A stretch of DNA of 64,000 nucleotides from VAYN01 sp964540905. Lineage in GTDB: Bacteria > Actinomycetota > Thermoleophilia > Solirubrobacterales > 70-9. This document shows, one piece after another, positions 33,850 through 40,908 of this stretch; the first letter of the stretch is position 1; every line of letters starts with the position of its first letter. The notes beneath the pieces were generated by a model. The model was not told the origin of the DNA and searched no databases. It saw only the letters and a list, made by a program, of their open reading frames with translations. Where the stretch lies: assembly GCA_964540905.1 (NCBI GenBank), contig CAZIOS010000003.1:62001-126000 (forward strand), in the 5' to 3' direction. A program made the position numbers and the translations under genes.

Positions 33850-33882
33850 AGAAGCGCCCCGCCTTCCCAGTGGGGCGCTTCT
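33850..33882 (+). terminator. Intrinsic terminator
   Basis: AGAAGCGCCCC (33850-33860) pairs with GGGGCGCTTCT (33872-33882), 11-nt loop, followed by CTTT. It is about 195 bp after the transporter stop. Confidence 0.75.
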
Positions 33883-33967
33883 CTTTGACGCTCCAATCCT
33901 GGGCTGGGCGATGCGCGCTCCTGAACGGTCTCTCCCAAGACGAGCGGGAGGAAGGATCGGTCCCGCG

Positions 33968-34201
33968 GTGGTTGAAGCGACCCCCATGATCGAGGCGTCG
34001 CGCACGCTGATGAAGTCCGAGCCGGAGCTGGCGGAGCTGGTCCGCGAGGTCGGGGGGCTCGAGGTGACGATGGCCGAGAAGGGCTTCGGCACCCGGGTCG
34101 AGGTCCGCGCCAGCGAGGACTCGGGCCTCTGCGAGGCGGACCTGGAGCGCTTCCTGGACGGGCTCGCCCAGCCCAGCAAGCAGCCGTTCGGCAGCGCCTG
34201 A
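33968..34201 (+). CDS. Small protein upstream of pccB, unknown
   Basis: 77 aa from GTG 33968, chosen because GGAGGAAGG (33947-33955) precedes it; ATG 33986 would give 71 aa. The sequence is acidic/helical (EPELAELVREVGGLEV, CEADLERFLDGLAQP) with no recognised domain. It ends 27 bp before the acyl-CoA carboxylase gene, so it may be co-transcribed. It does not look like the known small epsilon subunits of actinobacterial acyl-CoA carboxylases, but a carboxylase-associated role cannot be excluded. Confidence 0.5.
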   Translation: MVEATPMIEASRTLMKSEPELAELVREVGGLEVTMAEKGFGTRVEVRASEDSGLCEADLERFLDGLAQPSKQPFGSA

Positions 34202-34228
34202 GCCGGCTCCATAGAATCGCGCCTCCCG

Positions 34229-35797
34229 ATGCGCGAGAAGAACCCGGTCACCCACGAGGAGAAGCTCTCCTACCTGCGTGAGCTGCGCCAGCAGGCGATC
34301 CACTCGGCCTCCGAGGCGGCGGTCGAGAAGCAGCACGCGAAGGGCAAGATGACCGCCCGCGAGCGGGTCGAGAAGCTGCTCGACCCCGGCTCCTTCGAGG
34401 AGCTCGACACCTTCGTCCGCCACCGCACCTACGACTTCGAGATGCAGAAGAAACGGCCCTGGGGCGACGCCGTCGTCACCGGCCACGGCACGATCGAAGG
34501 CCGCACCGTCTTCGTCTTCTCCCAGGACTTCACCGTGTTCGGGGGCAGTCTCGGCGAGGTGATGGCGGAGAAGATGTGCAAGGTGATGGACCTCGCCGCC
34601 CAGGTCGGGGCGCCGGTGATCGGCATCAACGACTCCGGCGGCGCCCGGATCCAGGAGGGGGTCGTCTCGCTCGGCGCCTACGGCGACGTCTTCGTCCGCA
34701 ACGTCCGGTGCTCGGGGGTGATCCCGCAGATCAGCCTGATCATGGGCCCCTGCGCCGGCGGCGCCGTCTACTCGCCGGCGATGACCGACTTCATCTTCAT
34801 GGTCAAAGAGACCTCGCACATGTTCATCACCGGCCCGGAAGTGATCAAGACCGTGACCGGCGAGGAAGTCGAGTTCGAGGAGCTGGGCGGGGCGATGAGC
34901 CACAACTCCAAGTCCGGCGTCGCCCACTTCGCCGCCGAGGACGAGGAGAGCTGCCTCGAGGACGCCCGCTACCTGCTCAGCTTCCTGCCTTCGAACAACC
35001 TCGAGGCGCCGCCGCGCTTCGAGCCCAGCGACGACCCCGAGCGCGAAGACGAGGAGCTCGACACCGTTGTCCCCGACGACCCCTCGAAGCCCTACGACAT
35101 GCGCAACGTGATCTCGCTGGTGGTCGACGACGGCGAGTTCTTCGAGGTCCACGAGCACTTCGCCAAGAACATCGTCTGCGGCTTCTCGCGGCTCGACGGC
35201 TACCCGGTCGGGATCGTCGGCAACCAGCCCGCCTTCCTCGCCGGCGTGCTCGACATCGAGGCCTCCGAGAAGGCGGCCCGCTTCGTCCGCACCTGCGACG
35301 CCTACAACGTCCCGATCCTCACCTTCACCGACGTGCCCGGCTTCCTGCCCGGCACCGACCAGGAGTGGAACGGGATCATCCGCCACGGCGCCAAGCTCCT
35401 CTACGCCTTCACCGAGGCGACGGTGCCGAAGCTCACAGTCGTCACCCGTAAGGCCTACGGCGGCGCCTACGACGTGATGAACTCGAAGCACATGCTGGCC
35501 GACTTCAACGTCGCCTGGCCGACCGCCGAGGTCGCGGTGATGGGCCCCGAGGGCGCCGTCAACATCATCTACCGCAAGGACATCGCCAGCTCGCCGACCC
35601 CCGACGAGCGCCGCCAGAAACTGATCGACGACTACAAAGCCCACTTCGCCAACCCCTACTCGGCGGCGGAGCGCGGCTACATCGACGACGTGATCGAGCC
35701 GCGGCAGACGCGGCCGAAGCTGATCAGGGCGCTGCGGATGCTGCAGTCGAAGCGCGTGGCGCAGCCGAAGCGCAAGCACGGGAATATTCCGCTTTAG
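34229..35797 (+). CDS. pccB: Acyl-CoA (propionyl-CoA) carboxylase beta/carboxyltransferase subunit
   Basis: 522 aa, the usual length. Crotonase-fold carboxyltransferase with two halves: GKMTARERVEKLLDPGSFEE, the SGGARIQEGV oxyanion region, GPCAGGAVYSPAMTDF, then DVPGFLPGTDQEW and RKAYGGAYDVMNSKH. It transfers CO2 from biotin to acyl-CoA, with propionyl-CoA most likely for this sequence type. The biotin-carrying alpha chain is not in the window. TAGAAT (34212-34217) lies 11 nt upstream of the ATG. A palindromic element starts 8 bp after the stop. Confidence 0.93.
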   Translation: MREKNPVTHEEKLSYLRELRQQAIHSASEAAVEKQHAKGKMTARERVEKLLDPGSFEELDTFVRHRTYDFEMQKKRPWGDAVVTGHGTIEGRTVFVFSQDFTVFGGSLGEVMAEKMCKVMDLAAQVGAPVIGINDSGGARIQEGVVSLGAYGDVFVRNVRCSGVIPQISLIMGPCAGGAVYSPAMTDFIFMVKETSHMFITGPEVIKTVTGEEVEFEELGGAMSHNSKSGVAHFAAEDEESCLEDARYLLSFLPSNNLEAPPRFEPSDDPEREDEELDTVVPDDPSKPYDMRNVISLVVDDGEFFEVHEHFAKNIVCGFSRLDGYPVGIVGNQPAFLAGVLDIEASEKAARFVRTCDAYNVPILTFTDVPGFLPGTDQEWNGIIRHGAKLLYAFTEATVPKLTVVTRKAYGGAYDVMNSKHMLADFNVAWPTAEVAVMGPEGAVNIIYRKDIASSPTPDERRQKLIDDYKAHFANPYSAAERGYIDDVIEPRQTRPKLIRALRMLQSKRVAQPKRKHGNIPL

Positions 35798-35805
35798 GGT
35801 TGGTG

Positions 35806-35926
35806 AGGGAGGGGTTGGGTGTCCCTTTCGCTTGCTGGGATTTTCGCCGTTAACGCCCCATCTCTCGCCGACTGGCCCTGCGAAAATCAGGACGCCGCGC
35901 GCTGCAGGGACACCCAACCCCTCCCT
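35806..35926 (+). repeat. Palindromic element, copy A
   Basis: Outer arms 35806-35826 and 35906-35926 are perfectly complementary over 21 bp and unlike the arms of the other copies. The interior begins TTCGCTTGCTGGGATTTTCG and holds a second conserved stem, GATTTTCGC (35839-35847) with GCGAAAATC (35880-35888), then ends GGACGCCGCGCGCTGC. It begins 8 bp after the pccB stop. Confidence 0.92.
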
Positions 35927-35938
35927 GACGAATCCCGG

Positions 35939-35969
35939 GGCGGAGATTCCGAGGTACAGAATCTCCGCC
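35939..35969. repeat. Perfect 11-bp hairpin, 9-nt loop
   Basis: GGCGGAGATTC (35939-35949) pairs with GAATCTCCGCC (35959-35969), and it lies between element copies A and B. It is not flanked by a T-tract. Its arms are unrelated to those of the larger elements. Confidence 0.8.
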
Positions 35970-36062
35970 GCTTTCAGGAAGAGCTGACGCACCCTGAGTC
36001 ATTAGCTGCTTCGACCCCGCCACGAAGCCCCGTGAATGCCCAGATCAGGGAGTTCGCTTGCC

Positions 36063-36182
36063 GGGGCGAGTGGGGTGCCCCTGCAGCGCGCGGCGTCCCG
36101 ATTTTCGCAGCGGCGCTCTCAGCGAGAGAGACCCGTTAACGGCGAAAATCCCAGCAAGCGAAAGGGGCACCCCACTCGCCCC
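36063..36182 (-). repeat. Palindromic element, copy B (inverted)
   Basis: Arms 36063-36082 and 36163-36182 are perfectly complementary over 20 bp, with a sequence different from copy A outside the CCCT/AGGG ends. Read on the minus strand, the interior matches copy A nearly base for base in its first ~30 and last ~25 positions and differs mainly in the central loop. It lies 12 bp downstream of the minus-strand TetR stop, so it has the same orientation to its gene as copy A. Confidence 0.92.
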
Positions 36183-36194
36183 CAACGCCCCCAA

Positions 36195-36917
36195 TCAGGG
36201 CATCCGCGTGGCCGCTTCCCTGCGCGAAGCCCAAGTAGCCAGCGGCGCCGCGGTCAGCTCTTCCCAGGCGGCGTCCTCGCCGAAGTACTGCATCACCACG
36301 AAGTGCAGCAGCCCCGGCAGCATCTCCGGCGCCGTCTCCGGCTCGTCGCTCATCAGCTTGGCGCGCACGAGAGTCTCGATTGCCCCTACCATGAAGGTTG
36401 CCGTCACAGGAGGTGGAGCTTGGCGAGAGGGAATCTCGCGGCGAGCGCTGTCAATGGCGCTGGAGAGGCGCTCCATCAAAAGATCGTGCTGTTCCAACGC
36501 CGCGCCGCCGGCGACGTGCGCCTCGACGAGCAGGGCGCGGGCGAGCGCGGGCTGGTTGGCGCAGAACTCGAGCAGCTCGGCCATCCCCGCCCGCAGGCCC
36601 TGGCGCCAGCTCGGCTGGCGCTTGGCGACGCCGATCAGTCGCTGGCCGAGCCAATCGGCGGCGTCGCGGTAGGCCTGCGCGAAGCAGTCCTCCTTGTCTT
36701 CGAAGTGCTTGTAGAAGGTCGCGCGGCTGGCGCGGGCGCGCTCGATCACGTCCTGGACCGAGATGTGCTCGAAGCCTCGCTCGCCGCTGACCAAGAGCAT
36801 CGCCTCCAGCAGCCGCTCCCGCGCCGGCCGCACCCGGTGGCCGGGAAAGGGAGAGATCGAGGTCACCATCTCGGTCTCGGGAGTCGCTTCGGGGGTTCGA
36901 TCGGTCACGGCCCGCAC
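36195..36917 (-). CDS. TetR-family regulator
   Basis: 240 aa from GTG 36917; GTG 36908 is also possible, and AAAGGAG lies about 14 nt upstream. The N-terminal HTH (RERLLEAMLLVSGERGFEHISVQDVIERARASRATFYKHF, ~33-75) is typical TetR. The C-terminal ligand domain (~85-240) is not assignable. It diverges from another TetR gene across a 124-bp AT-rich gap with inverted half-sites (36974-36982 and 37021-37029), suggesting cross- or autoregulation. Confidence 0.88.
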   Translation of the reverse strand: MRAVTDRTPEATPETEMVTSISPFPGHRVRPARERLLEAMLLVSGERGFEHISVQDVIERARASRATFYKHFEDKEDCFAQAYRDAADWLGQRLIGVAKRQPSWRQGLRAGMAELLEFCANQPALARALLVEAHVAGGAALEQHDLLMERLSSAIDSARREIPSRQAPPPVTATFMVGAIETLVRAKLMSDEPETAPEMLPGLLHFVVMQYFGEDAAWEELTAAPLATWASRREAATRMP

Positions 36918-36973
36918 TTTCTGAAAACAAACTCCTTTTGTCTAGATATAGCAGCTTTCAGAGACGCCACTGG

Positions 36974-37041
36974 CCAGAACGTCGAAGTTTTTAGAGAAAA
37001 TGAAAATAGACACCAGGTGAACGTTCTGGTATCTTGCAGGT
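36974..37041 (+). promoter_or_regulatory. Leaderless promoter with inverted operator half-sites
   Basis: -35 TAGACA (37007-37012), 17-nt spacer, -10 TATCTT (37030-37035), then 6 nt to the ATG at 37042. CCAGAACGT (36974-36982) and ACGTTCTGG (37021-37029) are perfect inverted copies; the second fills the spacer next to the -10. This is the best-formed promoter in the window. Confidence 0.7.
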
Positions 37042-37731
37042 ATGCCGAAGCAGCAGCGCCCGCTCTCGGAGCGCCTCTCGAAACTGCCGCCGGGGCGCCA
37101 CCTGATCCCCAGCGACTTCGTCTCGCAAAATCAGCGCGAGCGGATGCTGCTGGCGATGGCGGAGCTGGTCGCCTCGCGGGGCTACCAGAAGACGACGATC
37201 GAGCTGATCGCGAAGACCGCACGGGTCGCCCTGGTCACCTTCTACGAGCAGTTCTCCAGCAAGGAGGAGTGCTTCCTGGCGGCCTTCGACGAGAACGTCG
37301 ACGCCGCCCGCGAGGTCTTCGCCGAGCTGCTGGATCCGGAGCAACCCTGGCAGGAGCAGATCGCCACCGGCCTCGAGATCTTCCTCGAGATGGTGGCCAA
37401 AGAGCAGGCGCGGGCCAAGCTCTGCATCGTCGAGGCCCAGGCCGCCGGCTCGGCGGCGCTGGCGCGCTACCAGGGGATGCTGGAGGGGGTGGCGCCGAAG
37501 CTGCGCGAGGGGCGGGAATTCAACCCGCGCTCGAGCCGGCTGCCGGACGGGCTCGAGGTGGCGATCGCCGGCGGCATCGCCTGGCTGGTGCACCAGCGGC
37601 TGGTCGCCGACGAAGCCGACGGCCTCAAGGCGCTGCTGCCGGAGATGCTGCAGGTCACGCTGACGCCCTACGTCGGCGAGGTCGAGGCGGGTCGCGCCGC
37701 CGATGCGGCTCAGGCGCGGGTGGCCGCCTGA
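37042..37731 (+). CDS. TetR-family regulator
   Basis: 229 aa. N-terminal lead LPPGRHLIPSDFVSQNQRER, then the TetR HTH (~40-75: KTTIELIAKTARVALVTFYEQFSSKEECFL). The C-terminal domain is unassigned. First of three co-directional TetR genes; the next starts about 34 bp later. The lead sequence P-x-G-R-H-x-x-P-x-x-F-x-x-x-N-Q-R-E-R is shared with the third gene (38441), so these are paralogues. Transcription likely starts at the ATG. Confidence 0.88.
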   Translation: MPKQQRPLSERLSKLPPGRHLIPSDFVSQNQRERMLLAMAELVASRGYQKTTIELIAKTARVALVTFYEQFSSKEECFLAAFDENVDAAREVFAELLDPEQPWQEQIATGLEIFLEMVAKEQARAKLCIVEAQAAGSAALARYQGMLEGVAPKLREGREFNPRSSRLPDGLEVAIAGGIAWLVHQRLVADEADGLKALLPEMLQVTLTPYVGEVEAGRAADAAQARVAA

Positions 37732-37765
37732 GGTCAACGAGCGCAGGGGGCGGGGCGAGGCGGAT

Positions 37766-38401
37766 GTGAGCGCGCGGGCCCGACTCGGGGGCGCTGTCGA
37801 GGAGGATCCGGCCCGCGAGCGGATCGCCCTGGCGCTGGTCGAGCTGGTCGGCGCGCAGGGGCTGGAGGCGACGACGGTGGCGATGGTCTGCAGCCGCGCC
37901 GACGTCGACCGCGCCGGCTTCGATCGCTGCTTCACCGGCAAGGAGGACTGCTTCCTGCGGGTGCACGGTGAGATCGCCGACGAGTTCTGCCGCCGCGTCA
38001 AGGACGCCTACGCCGGGCCACGCAGCTGGCACGATCGGATCTGGGCGGCGGCCTGGGCGGCGATGCGGTTCCTCAAAGAGGACGCGTTGAGAGCGCGCTT
38101 CTTCGTCGTCGAGATCAACGGCGCCGGCAACCGCGCGCAGGCGCGCCGCGACCGGATCCTGCAGGGCTTCGCCGACCTGATCGACGCCGGTCGCGACGAG
38201 CTCGAGGACCCCGCCTCGGTCTCCCGCAGCACCGCCGAGATGGTCACCGGCGCGATCTACGGGACGATCCTGATCAAGATCAGGGCCGGCGCGATCGAGC
38301 GCGGCGAAGAATTCCTGCCGGAGCTGGTCTACATGGCGACCATGCCCTACATCGGCGCCCGCGCCGCCGAGGACGAGCTGCTGGTGGAGCCGCTGCGCTG
38401 A
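37766..38401 (+). CDS. TetR-family regulator
   Basis: 211 aa from GTG 37766, with GAGG just upstream; an in-frame ATG at 37703 would overlap the preceding gene by 29 bp. The HTH (~30-65: EATTVAMVCSRADVDRAGFDRCFTGKEDCFL) is degenerate at the recognition helix, with DRAGFDRCF replacing the usual S-x-x-T-F-Y-x-H-F, so its DNA specificity, or its ability to bind DNA, may differ from that of its neighbours. The C-terminal helical domain is intact. Confidence 0.85.
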   Translation: MSARARLGGAVEEDPARERIALALVELVGAQGLEATTVAMVCSRADVDRAGFDRCFTGKEDCFLRVHGEIADEFCRRVKDAYAGPRSWHDRIWAAAWAAMRFLKEDALRARFFVVEINGAGNRAQARRDRILQGFADLIDAGRDELEDPASVSRSTAEMVTGAIYGTILIKIRAGAIERGEEFLPELVYMATMPYIGARAAEDELLVEPLR

Positions 38402-38440
38402 GCGCCACCAAGGCGGCGAGACGTGGGGTATCGTCGCGGG

Positions 38441-39145
38441 ATGGCCAAGGCGGAGGCGAAAGGCAAACGCAGGCGGGGACCGGCAGCCACCGCGGACGCC
38501 ACCGCATCTGCGCGGCTGCCGGCCGGCCGCCATGGCTTGCCACGCGAGTTCATCGCCCAGAACCAGCGCGAGCGGATCATCACCGCCCTGGTCGACATCG
38601 TCGCCGAGCGTGGCTACAACGCCACCACCGTCTCCCACATCACCAAAGCGGCCTCGGTCTCGCGCCGCACCTTCTACGAGCACTTCGCCGACAAGGAAGC
38701 CTGCTTCCTCGCCGCCTACGAAATGGTCGCCGACCACATCCGCGACTCGATGCAGGTCGCCGCCGAGGCCTTCGAGGAGTGGCCGCAGAAAGTGCGCGCG
38801 GCGCTGGGGACGATGCTGCGCTTCCTCGCCGGCGAGCCGGAGCTGGCCCGGGTCTGCATGATCGAGCCGGTCGCCGCCGGCGGCGAGATCGCCGCCAAGC
38901 ACCGCGCCTCGATGCAGGGCTTCGTCGAGATCCTCAAGGCGGGCCGCCCCGAGCACAGCGGCACCCGGCCGCTGCCCGAGGCGACCGAGGCGACCCTGGT
39001 CGGCGGCATCGTCTCGCTGATCGTGCGCGAGATCAACGCCGGCCGCACCGAGCAGCTGGAGTCGCTGCTGCCCGACCTCGTCGAGCTCACCCTGGCCCCG
39101 TACCTGGGTGCGGAGAAAGCCGCCGAGCTGGCGCGGTCCGGGTAG
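38441..39145 (+). CDS. TetR-family regulator
   Basis: 234 aa from ATG 38441; TATCGT (38429-38434) sits 6 nt upstream, so it may also be transcribed from its own leaderless promoter. A Lys/Arg-rich N-terminus and LPAGRHGLPREFIAQNQRER precede a canonical HTH (TTVSHITKAASVSRRTFYEHFADKEACFL). It is closest to the 37042 protein in lead and HTH. The C-terminal ligand domain is unassigned. It converges on the ABC transporter operon. Confidence 0.88.
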   Translation: MAKAEAKGKRRRGPAATADATASARLPAGRHGLPREFIAQNQRERIITALVDIVAERGYNATTVSHITKAASVSRRTFYEHFADKEACFLAAYEMVADHIRDSMQVAAEAFEEWPQKVRAALGTMLRFLAGEPELARVCMIEPVAAGGEIAAKHRASMQGFVEILKAGRPEHSGTRPLPEATEATLVGGIVSLIVREINAGRTEQLESLLPDLVELTLAPYLGAEKAAELARSG

Positions 39146-39154
39146 CTAGCCTCG

Positions 39155-40003
39155 CTACGGCACCGCCGTCGCCTCGGTCTCGACCGCGCCGGCCCCTTTG
39201 CCCGCCGCGACCCCGCCCTCCTCGCGGCTGAGCCGGTGGGCCAGGTAGACGGGGACGATCGAGATCAGGATCACGATCACGGCGACGGCGTCGACGATCG
39301 GCAGCTCCTTGGGGCGGAAGAGGTTGCGGAAGATCCAGATCGGCAGGGTTTCTTCGCCGGCGCCGATCGTGAACGTGGTGACGATGATCTCGTCGAAGGA
39401 GAGGGCGAAGGCGAGCAGGGCGCCGGCGGCGAGGGCGGTTTTCATGCTGGGGAAGGTGACGAAGCGGAAGGTCTGCCAGGTGTCGGCGCCGAGGTCGGCG
39501 GAGGCCTCCTCGAAGGAGCCGGAGGTGCGGCGCAGGCGGGCGACGACGTTGTTGTAGATGACGACGATGCAGAAGGTGGCGTGGCCGACGACCACGGTCA
39601 GCAGGCTGAGCGGGATGCCGAGGACCTGGGTGAAGGTGTTGCTGAGGGCGACGCCGGTGACGATGCCCGGCAGGGCGATCGGCAGGATCACCAGGAAGGA
39701 GATCGTCTCGCGGCCGAAGAAGCGGTGGCGGGCGACGGCCATCGCCGCCAGGGTGCCCAGCAGCAGCGCGATCGCGGTCGCGATCAGGCCGACCTCGATC
39801 GAGGTGAGGAGGGCTTCGCGGGCAGATTCGCTTTCGAAGGCCTTGCTGAACCAGTCCAGGGTCAGGCCCGGCGGCGGCCACTTGAGGATCTTGCTCGAGT
39901 TGAAGGCGTAGATCCCGATCACGATCAGCGGCACGTAGATGAAGGCGAGCCCGAGCCCGACCACCCCGCGCAGCAGCGCCTGTGCCCGTCGCGAGAGCCG
40001 CAT
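39155..40003 (-). CDS. potC: ABC transporter permease, PotC-like
   Basis: 282 aa with six membrane helices. Permease (binding-protein-dependent) motif EEASADLGADTWQTFRFVTFPSMK, which is the EAA loop that contacts the ATPase. The type matches PotC/spermidine-putrescine permeases. The ATG overlaps the stop of the upstream permease gene by one base (40003). Last gene of a four-gene operon read on the minus strand: ATPase, binding protein, two permeases. Confidence 0.9.
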   Translation of the reverse strand: MRLSRRAQALLRGVVGLGLAFIYVPLIVIGIYAFNSSKILKWPPPGLTLDWFSKAFESESAREALLTSIEVGLIATAIALLLGTLAAMAVARHRFFGRETISFLVILPIALPGIVTGVALSNTFTQVLGIPLSLLTVVVGHATFCIVVIYNNVVARLRRTSGSFEEASADLGADTWQTFRFVTFPSMKTALAAGALLAFALSFDEIIVTTFTIGAGEETLPIWIFRNLFRPKELPIVDAVAVIVILISIVPVYLAHRLSREEGGVAAGKGAGAVETEATAVP

Positions 40004-40890
40004 CAGACGTGCTCGAAGGCGCCCAGCTTCCGGGCCACCGACAGGTAGGCGATCATGACGACGATCGGGACCAGCGCCAGGGCCGCGGCGAAGGGCAGGT
40101 CGTTGGTGATCGAGGAGGCGATCACGGTGCCGATGAACTGGCTGTTGGAGACCAGCCTGACCGTGATGAAGTCGCCCAGGGTGAGCGAGAAGGTGAAGAT
40201 CGAGCCGGCGACGACGGCGGGGAAGGCGAGCGGCAGGATCACCCGCCGGAAGGTCGTGAACGGCTTCGCGCCGAGGTCCTCGGAGGCGCTGATCAGCGAG
40301 TCCGGGATCCGTTCCAGGCCGGCGTAGATCGGCAGGATCATGTACGGCAGCCAGAGGTAGCTCATCACCAGCCAGACGGCGGTCAGGCCGTAGCCCGGCC
40401 CGTGCAGCCCGAGCGGGTTCAGCGCCCAGTTGATGACGCCGTCCTCGGACAGCATCGTCCGCCAGGACAGGACCTTGACCAGGTAGCTCGACCAGAGTGG
40501 CATCAGCACCGCGATCACGAGGATCGCCCGGCCGCGCCGGGTCGCGACCTTGGCCATGTAGAAGGCGATCGGGAAGGCGATGACGGCGTCGGTGAGGGTC
40601 ACCAGCACCGCCGTTCGCACGGTCCGCCAGACGATTTCCCGGTAGACGGGTTCGTTGACCAGCGATTCGAAGTTTTCGAGGCTGAAGCCCTTGACGACTT
40701 CGCCGCTGAGCGAGTTGACGGTCCAGAAGGCGGTGATCAGCAGGACCGCCAGGGAGCCCAGGTAGAGGACGACGAGCCAGGCGCTGGGGCCGGCCAGGAG
40801 CGTCCCGACTTGGAGGCCGGGACGACCGTGGAAGAGGCCGGCGAGCCTGCGCCCCGCCGGCCTCTTCACCGCGACTGCCTCAGTCGTCAT
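40003..40890 (-). CDS. potB: ABC transporter permease, PotB-like
   Basis: 295 aa with six membrane helices and a ~35-residue cytoplasmic N-tail. EAA-loop SASEDLGAKPFTTFRRVILPLAFP. It starts 18 bp after the binding-protein stop and overlaps the next permease (40003). Together these two form the membrane channel of a polyamine-type importer. The exact solute is not fixed by sequence. Confidence 0.9.
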   Translation of the reverse strand: MTTEAVAVKRPAGRRLAGLFHGRPGLQVGTLLAGPSAWLVVLYLGSLAVLLITAFWTVNSLSGEVVKGFSLENFESLVNEPVYREIVWRTVRTAVLVTLTDAVIAFPIAFYMAKVATRRGRAILVIAVLMPLWSSYLVKVLSWRTMLSEDGVINWALNPLGLHGPGYGLTAVWLVMSYLWLPYMILPIYAGLERIPDSLISASEDLGAKPFTTFRRVILPLAFPAVVAGSIFTFSLTLGDFITVRLVSNSQFIGTVIASSITNDLPFAAALALVPIVVMIAYLSVARKLGAFEHV

Positions 40891-40908
40891 CGACCCTTTT
40901 CAAGCCGC

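Larger units (their letters stand above)
33656..33967. other. Intergenic region with two hairpins
   Basis: This gap of about 310 bp holds a GC-rich stretch, a 9-bp hairpin (33746-33770) and a T-tailed terminator (33850-33882). No gene, tRNA or known RNA motif is evident. The second half contains a visibly less GC-rich patch around 33800-33850. Confidence 0.6.
35798..36194. other. Intergenic region packed with palindromes
   Basis: Nearly 400 bp between the convergent pccB and TetR genes. It contains palindromic element copies A (35806-35926) and B (36063-36182) in opposite orientation, and a separate perfect hairpin (35939-35969) between them. No coding region is credible here. Confidence 0.85.

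Noticed and set aside
33656..33850. Possible tRNA in the gap before pccB
   Set aside because: Hairpins occur, but there is no T-loop GTTC-A pattern or cloverleaf. No tRNA was seen elsewhere in the window either.
35798..36194. CRISPR array in the repeat-rich gap
   Set aside because: The repeats are two inverted palindromic units, not regularly spaced direct repeats, and no cas genes are present.
37703..37765. Upstream start for the third TetR gene of the cluster
   Set aside because: It would overlap the preceding TetR gene by 29 bp and lacks an RBS; GTG 37766 with GAGG nearby fits better, although the longer form cannot be excluded.
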